A stretch of DNA of 32,980 bases, taken from positions 1-32,980 of the forward strand of contig VXIS01000431.1 in NCBI GenBank assembly GCA_008704415.1, read 5' to 3'. The translations under genes were made by a program, and so were the position numbers. Below the pieces are notes generated by a model. That model made no database searches and was not told where the DNA came from. It saw only the letters and a program-made list of their open reading frames with translations. The stretch comes from Sphaerosporella brunnea (lineage: Eukaryota > Ascomycota > Pezizomycetes > Pezizales > Pyronemataceae). Each line of letters starts with the position of its first letter. Position 1 is the first letter of the stretch. Of the stretch, positions 10,321 through 19,110 are shown piece after piece.

Positions 10321-10552
10321 ATTAGCATCCAATCGATCAATATACATGCAGACAGCAAGTTCTTGGGCCTCTGTCAGCCTCTTATTCAGTGCGGGTAATT
10401 CGCTTTTAGCTAGTCGACCGTTCCATCGAGCTCGAAGTCATTGTTCTGGAAGGTTGAACTCACGAGCTGCAGCGGCGATCTCTCTTGCGAAGAACCTCAA
10501 TTGCAGCTTGGATTCGGGCCTCGACAGACTTGTAGGACTCGGCTTGCTGCAT

Positions 10553-11130
10553 TTTTTGGTTGTGATGGTGGTAGTGGTGGTTGTGGTGGTGACAATGGGG
10601 TCGACGGGGTGGCGACGCGGGCCGGTCGAAAAATTCTATCGTTTGACTTCGGAGTGCCCTGGGAGCGAGCCTGCGAGCGACCGGGGGTGACGGTAGTCAC
10701 CTTGGCACGAGTAATGCCAGCTTGCAGACCGGGATTCGCGCGGTGATTTGATGCTGGCGAGGATTGGACATTGCAGCATGGTGAGCACATAGCCCGCACC
10801 TGCGGGTGATCACCACCATCGTGACGACCAGCGAATGACTTTGCGCGCCCGACGTGTGAATTGACCTTCTCGGTTACAACCGCGATGTCGGGAACTGTAT
10901 TTGTCTCCAGATAGCTCTATGTCTTCCGGTCAAGTAGATGGCGCAATGATTTATTGTCACTCCGCCACTGCGGAAGTTCCCTCCAGGAGGTGCTTGAAAA
11001 GCATGGCGCCACGGGGGACTGGGGTATGTCCCCGCGAAGGGACTTGGAGAGGTTGTCGATTGCTGTTGGGACCAATGTGGCTCCCATGGCGGAGTGAACG
11101 CGTGGTGCTGGAAGCTGTCATTCTACCAAG
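10553..11130. other. Upstream flank of the pogo remnant, no gene recognised
   Basis: A GGT-rich stretch at about 10566-10592 lies just upstream of the transposase start codon. The rest has short open frames only. The 5' terminal repeat of the pogo element should lie here if it survives, but I cannot pick it out. Confidence 0.4.
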
Positions 11131-11540
11131 CGCCTAAGCGCAGCTTGGAGTGGAGTCCTTGGTAGGTGCTTATTGGAAACTGGCTTTTTAGCCAAGCATA
11201 AGGACGAGTGAGGAGCATAGGACGAGTGACATGGTGTAACTAGGGTTGGCAGATATCACCGAGTGATATCCAGTGAAGGTATAAGATGCATATAAGACGC
11301 TGACTGAACGATACAACTTGCTTTTCCCATCACCATCCTACACAACCACTTCGGCTAAGCCTCAACACCTACACGTCAACCGCTTTCAACAGTACTTGGT
11401 ACTCCTGCTCTCTCGCACCCTGTCCTATCTCGGAGATATATCTGCAAATCGACGCGGAGAGTATGTCTTTGTGAAGCAGGGCAAACACCTTACCGCCCGT
11501 GCCTGCTCTCTCAAACTGCTTCCAACATGCTCATGCAGTG
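11131..11540 (+). promoter_or_regulatory. Candidate promoter or solo-LTR-like segment
   Basis: The sequence contains AGGACGAGTGA twice (about 11202 and 11220), a perfect dyad GATATCAC-CGA-GTGATATC at 11252-11270, TATAAG near 11280 and ATATAAGACGC near 11290. A C/T-rich stretch (CTTTTCCCATCACCATCC) follows near 11322. TATA-like boxes followed by pyrimidine-rich sequence occur in fungal promoters and in LTRs. No downstream intact gene or matching LTR partner is present, so its role is open. Between about 11340 and 11540 nothing is recognisable. Confidence 0.3.
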
Positions 11541-12108
11541 CCTCTTCAACGTGCGCAAGAGCCTTGATGAGTCGGAGGAACCCATTTATCGAGGCTGGCT
11601 TCAATATTGCTGCCCGCTTCGCGTGGGTTCTTCGCCGTGAACAGACCGCCATGGTCATCCGCAAGATGCGCGAGATCGACCCTAACCTCCAGCTCGAGCC
11701 CTTCCTGCGTGAGGTGCGCGAATACATCTTCCCCGAGGTCCTCGACGCCCACGTGAAGGTGGATGTCAAGACGCTCAAAGCATGGCAGCAATAGAAGTCT
11801 ACGCCGCTCTAAACAAGCAATACACTACAAACTGTCTCATGTTGGACGGAAAGCTCCTGGACATCGGAAACGTCTATGTTCTGCAGCCGCGTATCCTGGA
11901 CCCGGGCGATACACCGGTATTCATCATCACCTACAAGAGTATACCGCGAGCTTAAGACGAAGGAGCTCAACGCTGGCATCGAAAGGAAGGTGCAGCTGGT
12001 CAGCTACGCCATGCCATTGGAATCGCGCGACTGGCGGACGAGGTTGCAAACTCCGAGACAAACGGATGGCAGTTGATTGAGCTGCAGAACAGCGCGAGAG
12101 ATTCAACA
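11541..12108 (+). pseudogene. tim44: C-terminal fragment of a TIM44-like gene
   Basis: TIM44 is the matrix-side membrane anchor of the mitochondrial import motor (PAM), tethering Hsp70 at the TIM23 channel. The fragment covers most of its C-terminal Tim44 domain. In order it reads NPFIEAGFNIAARF, TAMVIRKMREIDPNLQLEPF (about 11650-11705), EVREYIFPEVLDAHV, KTLKAW, YAALNKQYTTN, LLDIGNV, RILDPGDTPVFIITYK (about 11888-11935), KELNAGIERKVQLVSYAM and ETNGWQLIELQNSARD, which corresponds to the family's extreme C-terminus. At least three frame changes are needed (near 11783, 11935 and 12010), and the presequence and N-terminal half are absent. The assignment rests on the strongly conserved DPxxxLEPFLxExREYIxPEVLDAxV and GDxPVFIIT patterns. 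It runs directly into the SEC16-like fragment. Confidence 0.8.
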
Positions 12109-13142
12109 AATTCGTCTCTGGAGAGGAGGGTGCGCAGGGAGAAAACGAATCATATGCGGATGCGGATGGACCGTTTGGAAAGATTACCCCGAGTGTTAGC
12201 CGGGTGCAATCCAGTGCCGATCTCTACGCGCCATGTACACCAACCATCGACCTGGCAGCAATTCTCCGACCGTAACTCGCCTGAGCAGGTCCCCTTCGTC
12301 GACAGGAACAGCGCGCAGTGCTATGGAGAGTTCGAGACCCACCGCATACGACTCCGGTGGCAGCCGTGCCAGCCAGGAGCCCGGGTATGAGTGGCGGCGG
12401 TTATGAGCCGACCGGAAACTCGTACCAGGTTCACGGACAGCAGATGTATGGTTACGAACCTCCTAGCAGCGACGTTCAACACTACCAACGCGAAGCAGAA
12501 AGCGACAAGGAGCAAAAAGCCGACGACGTCCCCAAGCCGAAAAAAAAGGGTATGTTCGACGATGACGACGACGACGATGAGCTGCTGCCACGTGCCGATG
12601 CCGTGAAAAAGGCGCCAGAATCGAAATGCGGCCGAGTCGGAGAAGGAGAAAGCCAAATGTGAGATTTTCCCACCCTCTACACATCCAATAACACCGCTAA
12701 CAACCCGCAGCAGAAGAAAGCACCAAAACGGGCTGGTTTGGCCGCAAACATCCCGCCGAGTAGTCGGGCTCCATCAAGGCGAAGCTCGCACACGAAAACG
12801 CATTCGTGCGCGATCCGGACTTGGGGAGATGGGTCAATAAGAAGGATTAGACCGCGCCTCCGCCTAGATGCACCCCTCGGCTTCGGCTGCCCCGATCAAG
12901 AGCTCGCCTATGACCTCGGTCCCGCCGTGTTCCAGCTTTTCCCGTGGTCCTGCCCTACTGCCGTGGCCCCCCGCTCGCTTGACCTACGCCCCCGCCGAGT
13001 AGACCTGCAGCCGCTGGCGGCGACGCGATGGCTCAGCTACCTGGACCCGCCATGGCGAGGAAGGGCACGGCGGCTGGCGGTAGGAAGGCGCGTAAGGCCG
13101 GCGCAAGTAGATATGTGGAGGCTATTCCGGGGCAGCAGTAAC
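12109..13142 (+). pseudogene. sec16: C-terminal fragment of a SEC16-like COPII assembly gene
   Basis: SEC16 is the large scaffold that organises COPII coat assembly at ER exit sites. Only the C-terminal tail region is present. It begins with FNKFVSGEEG (about 12109) and continues with GPFGKI, PSVSRVQSSADLYAP, a Tyr/Pro/Glu-rich stretch with GYEPPSSD, then PKKKGMFDDDDDDDEL (about 12535-12585). The intron at 12659-12710 follows, then TKTGWFGRK, IKAKLAHENAFVRDPDLGRW and VNKKD near 12850. The last part is a Pro-rich linker, LPGPAMARKGTAAGGRKARK and ASRYVEAIPGQQ, with a TAA at 13140-13142. Several frameshifts and stops (for example TAG near 12761 and near 12849) break the frame. The large central conserved domain is missing. 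The order of motifs matches fungal Sec16 tails, so the identity is fairly secure. Confidence 0.8.
12659..12710 (+). other. Retained spliceosomal intron in the SEC16-like fragment
   Basis: The 52-bp segment starts with GTGAGA and ends with CAG. It holds CTAAC, the fungal branch-point motif, about 15 bases before the acceptor. Removing it joins a Glu/Lys-rich stretch to SEESTKTGWFG in one frame. Its presence shows that the fragment was copied from DNA and not from spliced mRNA. Confidence 0.75.
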
Positions 13143-13323
13143 ATATCGTAGCTGTGGGTGATTTTCTTCTCTTTTTTTTCGTCGCTGCTTTTTGCGGTTG
13201 GAATGAATGTTATTGCTGTCGAGATTTTTAACATTATACTTCGCAGTGATAGTTTCTGTAAGTGGGAGTCAGTGAGAATGTGTGACCGACCTGCGGTAAT
13301 TTTTTTTCTTTCTTTTTTTTTGT
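13143..13323. other. 3' flank of the SEC16-like fragment
   Basis: A T-rich sequence with two poly(T) runs (about 13166 and 13301-13321). It may be the original 3' untranslated flank. No gene is visible. Confidence 0.35.
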
Positions 13324-13410
13324 TGCATTCGGCCGCTTGCGGCTACGGCATGTAGATGCAGAATCATCGCCACGATCCTACCCTGGGGGCCGCTCCTCCG
13401 AAGGAAAGAA
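13324..13410 (+). repeat. Dispersed repeat, copy A
   Basis: It shares an ordered series of blocks with 21790-21893: TTGCATTCGRCCGCTTGC, GGCATG, CAGAATCATYGCCAC, then CCTAC-TGGGG and GCTCCTYCGAAGG. Copy B has about 15 extra bases in the middle. No coding role is seen. Confidence 0.75.
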
Positions 13411-13919
13411 TGCGAAAACAGTGACTCGAAAACCTCCCTCCCCGACCGACCCGCTACCATGTGCATTCCTCCGCCCATATGGAGCCCCCGAGAGATCTCA
13501 AACACCACTGTGCCCTCGATGTCGGGGATATTTCACACCCATGAAGGTGGTCGCTTTGCTCCCTAAAACCATGATACCCACGCACCGGAAGAGTCCAAGT
13601 TACCGGCGACTGCGATTTGTGCCTCAGCGGAGCCGCACTCATTGCCGACGAGTGGTCATGCGGACTGTCGGTGGAGATTAATACTGAGTGGTAGCAAGCG
13701 AATCGCGGGGGTTCAACAGGAACCGCACACTCTATCTACATCGCCTGGTAGAGCGGACACAGACACCACAAACACATCGTGAAGCTAGAGTGTGCGCGCT
13801 TTTCAGGGTGCCAACGCACAGGCCTGGCATTTCCGCGCGGTTAGTGTGGTTGTCGAAGGTGTGTGTGCGGGTGGTATGTCTCGCGGCCCAGCCCGCCACG
13901 CACTTTGTACAAACACCTG
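13411..13919. other. Anonymous sequence
   Basis: Short open frames only; nothing recognised. Confidence 0.4.
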
Positions 13920-14013
13920 AGCGAGTAGAACAAGAAGGGGAAGGAGAGTGCTCCCTCGGTGCTGGGGGGAGAAGGGGGGAAGTGGGAACAGGGAAGAGGA
14001 AATGGTGTTGAGG
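13920..14013 (+). repeat. Purine-rich tract
   Basis: The plus strand is almost entirely A and G with runs of G (GGGGGGAGAAGGGGGGAAG near 13965), broken by one short C/T island. It may form triplex or quadruplex structures. No LTR borders it, so it is not a convincing retroelement polypurine tract. Confidence 0.5.
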
Positions 14014-14139
14014 TAAAGGTCGGCTCTTGTGGTTTCCGGCCCGGGGATGGGCTTCTTCTCGGAATATCAGAAATCATCGCTCTTCCCTTTTTGTTTTTTT
14101 TGTTTACGGGCAACGCACGGTGGTTCTTTGACGTATGTC

Positions 14140-14172
14140 TGTATATATGCGTGTGTGTGTACGTGTGCGATT
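14140..14172 (+). repeat. GT-rich microsatellite-like stretch
   Basis: A TATATATGCGTGTGTGTGTA core with further GT-rich sequence, flanked by unrecognised sequence. Confidence 0.55.
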
Positions 14173-14329
14173 CTGGCGTGCGTCAAACGAGAAGGATTCA
14201 AACGGGCATTGTTTCAAATCACCGAAATACCTCACAGCTGCATCTGGAGGCATTGACAGCTGCCGTACCTCGAGTCTGGGGCATTCAGGGCAGAAAATCC
14301 TCATACACACCGTCACCTGGGGGAATGTT

Positions 14330-14640
14330 ATATGCTCGAGGCGCAGCTCTCCTTTGTTGAGACGCTGGACCCTCTACTGGCCCTGATAGAGGATATGATA
14401 CGTCAGTTGGTGTCGGGTCTAGCTGGTTCGCGAGTGGGAAATGAGATACTGAGCCTGTCTGGAGATCTGAAACCGAAGCTGGGAGGAGAACTGGGGCCAG
14501 ATCTCCTTCACGCTCTACGACGACATCGTTCCTCAAGACCGCCAACAACCTCCTCGAGCTCTGCTTGGCGCAGACCCAGGGTGATGGATACATGCAGTCC
14601 ACGTTCCGCCGTTGTGATCGCCGGATTCATGGCGCTTCAC
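14330..14640 (+). pseudogene. Coding-like remnant of unknown function
   Basis: The frame from 14332 gives VETLDPLLALIEDMIRQLVS, a regular amphipathic helical pattern. Near 14525 a shift by one base gives SFLKTANNLLELCLAQTQGD (about 14530-14590), also helix-like. Together these look like a decayed alpha-helical protein. I do not recognise the family, and no neighbour suggests a function. Confidence 0.25.
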
Positions 14641-14654
14641 CAGTGTTCCCAACA

Positions 14655-14757
14655 GCCAGCCCGCCGGTTGCGCGGTGTTTGCGCTGCTTAGGCTGCCAAC
14701 ACAGCCTATTTGGCGGTTTGGGCTGAAGAAAGCGACGCGCGGGCTGGCGGGCTGCGA
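14655..14757. repeat. About 100-bp fold-back with GGCTGGCGGGCTG ends
   Basis: The left end CAGCCAGCCCGCCGGTTGCG and the right end CGCGCGGGCTGGCGGGCTGC form an imperfect inverted repeat. The middle holds GGCTGCC-AACA-CAGCC. The motif GGGCTGGCTGTTGGG on the minus strand is shared with the region near 2158. It fits a tiny MITE or hairpin repeat; target duplications are not clear. Confidence 0.4.
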
Positions 14758-15043
14758 TACAGGTAGTAAGGGTGGTGAATGGTCTCCGTTTGCACGTCCG
14801 GTAGACCGTTCGTTGCTGAACGGTTGCCACTCCGTTTCGTAGACCCTTATTGACGACCCGGCGATGCCGCAGCGGTCCGATCGCAAGTAATCAGGATGTG
14901 GCCCGCACACGATACATGTGAACGCCGCACCGCTTGCTTGCCGGAGGCGATTGGATATATGCCGGTACGAGGTCAAGCACTAATTGTATAACACGGTTGT
15001 GTAGTTGTAGCTACTCCCTTCATGCGGTTGTAATTTATTAGGA
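14758..15043. other. Anonymous sequence
   Basis: Nothing recognised. Confidence 0.35.
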
Positions 15044-15067
15044 TTTTTTTTTTTTTTTTTTTTTTTT
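15044..15067 (+). repeat. Poly(T) run of 24
   Basis: An uninterrupted run of 24 T. Read on the minus strand it is a poly(A) run and could be the tail of a retroposed copy oriented on the minus strand. The sequence upstream on that strand (higher coordinates) was not recognised as any element. Confidence 0.6.
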
Positions 15068-17357
15068 GGCCGCACGGCCAGGTGCACGCTACCTTTGCCA
15101 ATATTCAATAATGTAATGCGATCGTTCTCACGACTATCTCCGTTATTATACCGCTCAAACAGTGCTCCCGCAATCTGCTCTTCCGCGGGAGGGGCAGGGC
15201 GTCCTCCGTTCGGGTTTCCTCCCAATACCTTCCCGTTGAGGCGGCCTCGTTCAATAGCTCCGCTAACTCCCAAAATTCCTCAAATTCCATTCGTCACATT
15301 GAACGAAAGGGAAATCTGCGTCGCAATCTGCACTCCATAGCGGCCACCACCCAGCTCTCCTGCTGCCACAAAACCGTACACTCGGGCAACGCTGTATCGG
15401 CGTGACGCGAGCTGTTGCACCCCGAGTTGGCTCTCGCTAATATCACTCAGAACGGGGCAGGCATTACAGATTGCGTGCGCCAGCGGTTCCAGCCGCCTTG
15501 ATGCTTGTCCACGTGCAGAAGTGTAGGGCATTTCTGCACACGCTGTCAGTTATCCAGGAAAAGGTAACGCAAAGGCCCGTGCCGTGTTCCGCTCGAAACA
15601 TTGGGGATTTGGGATGGTTGTGGATAGCCGAAGCACGCGCGATGTGTGGGAGGTTGTTGGGCGCGGGCGGATCGCTTCATCGATCGGTGAATTCGGTGCT
15701 CGCAAGCACAGGACAGCCGTTGCGACGTTGGGAAAACGGCGCGAATCAGCTGTTTTTCTGGGCTCCCATCCGTTTTGATTTTTTGGCAACCGGGGTGTCA
15801 AACGCAGGTTATGGACAATCCTTAGTACAAATAGAAAAATTAAATTTTTTTGTACAGATTCCTGCGTGCCGCGGGGGTACCGATCCTACTGCTCCCGAAA
15901 CCATTCCCTCTTCCCTACAGCCCTCATTCTTCTAGCAGCCTCCCAGTGGTTCAAACATTGCTTCAATGATATCTAATTTGATTGTCTATTTCCACCTTCA
16001 ATCTCTCGCATCCCCAATAGAGTGTTGCGCCTTTGAAAATCGGTGTCCATCGAATCGGCAACCATTCCGAGCATACTTCTATTGGTAGACCGCAGACGAT
16101 GTCCACAAGTCAAAGCTCCAATGTATCCGATAGGGTGAGTCTCGCAACAGCAGCCGACCACTGTTCACGCTGCTTGTAGTAAAGTTCCATTACCCAACTG
16201 CGGACAGTATCAGCACCTTCTGGAAGGAGATCCTAAACCCTAAAATTGAAGCAACAGAGAAGGTTGCGCAAAAGTACATTCTCTATTTGATGGAAAGCAA
16301 CGCGAGCACAGACAATGCAGGCGCACAGTTGCCCTATAAAAAGGGTACGCTGAATATTCTGCTCGCGGCTTGAGGCACTCGGCGCGCTCTATTAGTTTTC
16401 CCTGTTTTCCAATTCCGCGGGCTCTTCGCAAATGACGAGTGGGCTGGTCTGTAGAGCAGCCGGTGATTTTGTTTTCACGTGGTCGGTTTTCCTCCATTTT
16501 TCTTGATGTCTTCTGTCGTTGCGCATTCTGAACAACGCCACCATTCATCGTTGCCTCGCTTTATTTTCACCACCCATGCAGGGAGATATGAGACGTGAGT
16601 AGCCCCTTTCTTGATCCAAGGCCTTCCGTTGGATCAGCTGCTGCTGTTGCCTGGGTATTTGTTCGGGTGCCGGCCTGAACGGACTCCCCGGCGTCGCAGT
16701 GCGGTTGGAGCGGCGTACCGGTAGGATTATTCCGCGCAGTGACGTTGAGTGGCCGGAATTTATTAGGCTGAGTTATCGCGTTTCAGGTGAGCCATGGGAG
16801 CCGGCCGTTGTAACCAGCGGTTTACTTCGCACTGACACAGAGAGGTCATTGGGAACCACTACGTTTAACGATTGCGCGCCTCGATCTATTGCTGCATTCC
16901 CCCCAACAATGTACTCGCGCACCACCAACACGTTCCTACCAAACCCGCATCCGCGACGGTCGATGAACGATTACTCGCAGAGCTATCGCGTCACCCAATC
17001 TGCTCCCGCGTGGAATGCTGTGACGGCCCACCGTCCGTTCAATTTTCCTCCTTCCGTTCCGCCACGTCTCTGGTTCCGGCGTGCGCTGCACTGGCCGGGC
17101 GCGAAGCTGGACGTTTGTAGGCGCTGAGCACGTGTTTGACGAAGGAAACAAATTTCACCGGGTCCGGGAAAGCTCTCCTTCAGCCGCTCGAGGTAGGCCT
17201 CGTGTTGATTCGGAGCCCAGCACATCGCGCCTTGACTCGGCGGCACCGGAGAGAGTCCGCGGACCGTCGCGCAGGGCCCGGTACTGCGCACTGGTCATGG
17301 TGGTGTAGCCGATGGCGGCGTCGGCGACCAGGGTCCACCTGTGCTGCGGAACGTCAA
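15068..17357. other. Anonymous sequence
   Basis: Short open frames in all six frames and no convincing gene. Near 16231 CCTAAACCCTAAA is telomere-like but imperfect. An A/T-rich inverted stretch lies near 15833-15855. Confidence 0.45.
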
Positions 17358-17383
17358 CTAACCCTAACCCTAACCCTAACCCT
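17358..17383. repeat. Interstitial telomeric repeat, four CCCTAA units
   Basis: The plus strand reads CTAACC repeated, 26 bases without interruption, equal to four TTAGGG-type units plus a partial one on the C-rich strand. TTAGGG is the usual telomere repeat of filamentous ascomycetes. It lies inside otherwise unique GC-rich sequence and is not at a chromosome end in this window. Confidence 0.9.
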
Positions 17384-19015
17384 GTCATCGACGTCAGCGT
17401 GCAGGCGGTTGCGCGGTGCAGGGATGGGCTGACCGTGTTGGATGCGTAAATATTCCGCGATGTGGCCACTTGAGCGACCGACCTCGCGGGGCAACCCTCC
17501 GCCGCCACAACACTCACTGGATATCACTCAAGCAACCCCACTGACCGTCACTCACGCACCCAGCGTTTGCGGGAGACGCCTTACGCTTCCTTGTGCGGAG
17601 ACATACCTCACCTCTCCTTCGCGCGCCGTTTCACGTTTCCATTTCGATCAGGCGACCGCAGCCTGCTCGCCTGCCGTAACCACCATCGAAGTTCGTATGT
17701 CCCCCCTCACCAGAGGCCGGTTTCGACTGAGTACACGTGTAATTGGACTCCGAGTAGCCTGGGCTGCGGCTGCGTATCGTCCGGTTCTATCCTCTCCCGC
17801 AGGTTTACCGCCGACGGCCATGTTAGCCGACCGACCAACCGTCGATCTTGTCGGGCAGGTGGCCAGTCAGCCCACCAATCACAGTGTGTACTGTCTGGCC
17901 GACCATCCGATCGCCAGGCCGGGCGGCGGACCGCGCACCGTGTTTGGCCGGCAGCTTAGACAGCCGGGCACCGGTCGTATTGATCGACAAAAGCGGGAAG
18001 ATCAAATGATCCGCTTTTTCCGTCGTTGAAAACATCTTTGCTGCGGCTGGCGATATGGCGCGTCCGACTCGGCGCGCAAGCGGCCAACACTGTGGCAGTT
18101 GATGAGACAGCGTAGGTCTGCCGTAGGAGATTTGACGCCAAAGACCAAAGTTCTAGGCCGTGCATAAACCTCAAGGACCTCGTACAGAATGCCTATCCAT
18201 TTCAAATCAAAGTCGTCCAGCAATACATTAACTGGATATGAGGTGGGTTCCCGTATACAGAGCATCTCCAAGCGCGCTGGTGATGAACTCTATTAAGAAT
18301 TATGACGCGCCGTCATGAATCAAGTTCTGAATTTGGCCATGTATTTCAGTCAGAAGTCAACGAAAAAAATCATAGGTTACGAACATGTCACAGGTCATGG
18401 GCAACACTATACCTGACCGATGACGCTGCAGCGGGGTCCCGTCTCACTCCAGCGCCGCTGACTCATGGTCCTGGTCACCGCAGTTTCAGGCAACCGCACA
18501 CCTGACCTCATGATGATCCCCCACAGTGTTAAAGGCGCCGAATGTACCTGCATCACGCTAGTTGTTTGTCAAGAGATTATACAATAAGGATCATTCGTTG
18601 TATAAGACTTTAACGAGATGTACGTTTGTAATACGGCGGGGGATACTGTCAGGTCCACATGTTGTGCGATCCCGAATTCGGTGTCTTCTTGCACACTGTC
18701 TTCCGGCCGGTTTCAGTCCTTGCTGGCATCGGTCGTCCTACCACCGCACGGACCGGGTATCATGCCTGCTTGTCGCTGTGTTGTAGCGCTCCGTAGTCGT
18801 TCGCCAGCGCAACCAACCTGCATTCAGTCCGAAGGCGAGTCGCATGAAGAAGAGCCGGCCAACGAGAACGACGAGAGTAAATCATTAAGATCCAGATGCA
18901 GCCATGGAGGAAGACCCACAGTCCACCTGGAATTCAGGGCGAAGCGGACGTCCTGTGGGATCAGACCGGGTAGGGGTGTCTTGATTTGGCATACATTGGG
19001 TGCAACTAAAGAAAC
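17384..19015. other. Anonymous GC-rich sequence
   Basis: Several 60- to 195-codon open frames overlap in different frames, as expected for GC-rich sequence. None shows a domain or motif I know. Confidence 0.45.
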
Positions 19016-19020
19016 AAGAC

Positions 19021-19110
19021 ATAGCAAGTCTGAGTGGCTGAACAGTTAAGGCTGGTAAGAGATGAAGACCCCACCATGTCGGAGGTGTAAGGTTCGATCC
19101 CCAGCGCCAG
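19021..19110 (+). ncRNA. tRNA-like segment, candidate SINE head or tRNA pseudogene
   Basis: TGGCTGAACAGTTAAGGC (about 19033) resembles a Pol III A box of a Ser/Leu-type tRNA. GGTTCGATCCC (about 19091) matches the B box consensus. The spacing of about 45 bases is compatible with a tRNA-derived promoter. The T arm pairs poorly and no clean acceptor stem or anticodon arm can be drawn, so it is not a functional tRNA. A tRNA-derived SINE or an old pseudogene is the likely explanation. Confidence 0.4.

Larger units (their letters stand above)
8580..10552 (-). pseudogene. pogo/Fot1-like Tc1-mariner transposase, split by an inserted element
   Basis: On the minus strand the ATG at 10552 starts a typical pogo N-terminus: SYKSVEARIQAAIEVL, then AAAAREFNLP (psq-type helix-turn-helix) and LTEAQELAV near 10370. 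The insertion at 9973-10320 interrupts the gene here. Downstream come ARMKMVTSCANHILA, FRDWFAEFKKVYDEHRIYP, YNVDETGF (first catalytic Asp, about 9790), NRELVTVCE, LPPMIIVSG and SDTGYIND (about 9540). After a stop and a frameshift come NGYSSHC, where DGHSSH is expected, LLQPLDVVFFQRYKHYH (third Asp kept) and a basic C-terminal tail with LQRGGVLYAEEAQD (about 8850). Without the insertion the length is about 1.63 kb or 540 codons, normal for Fot1-like proteins. The second catalytic Asp is replaced by Asn, and with the stops and shifts the gene is dead. Its own terminal repeats were not found. Confidence 0.85.

Noticed and set aside
9978..10325. Plus-strand Pro/Val-rich open frame (VPPPVPPPVPPP)
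   Set aside because: It is only the translation of the same minisatellite and inverted repeats on the other strand.
9534..10358. A 274-codon open frame on the minus strand with RWNG repeats
   Set aside because: It is the transposase frame reading through the inserted element. The repeats are the translated 12-bp minisatellite, not a protein domain.
13740..13790. tRNA D-arm-like sequence (CTGGTAGAGCGGA)
   Set aside because: No B box follows at a suitable distance and no cloverleaf can be drawn.
13920..14013. Retroelement polypurine tract
   Set aside because: No LTR, integrase or RT sequence lies next to it; it is only low-complexity purine sequence.
17358..17383. True chromosome end
   Set aside because: Sequence continues for kilobases on both sides and only four units are present.
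17442..18029. 195-codon plus-strand open frame in GC-rich sequence
   Set aside because: No motif or hydrophobic pattern of a known protein, and overlapping frames of similar length exist, as expected in GC-rich DNA.
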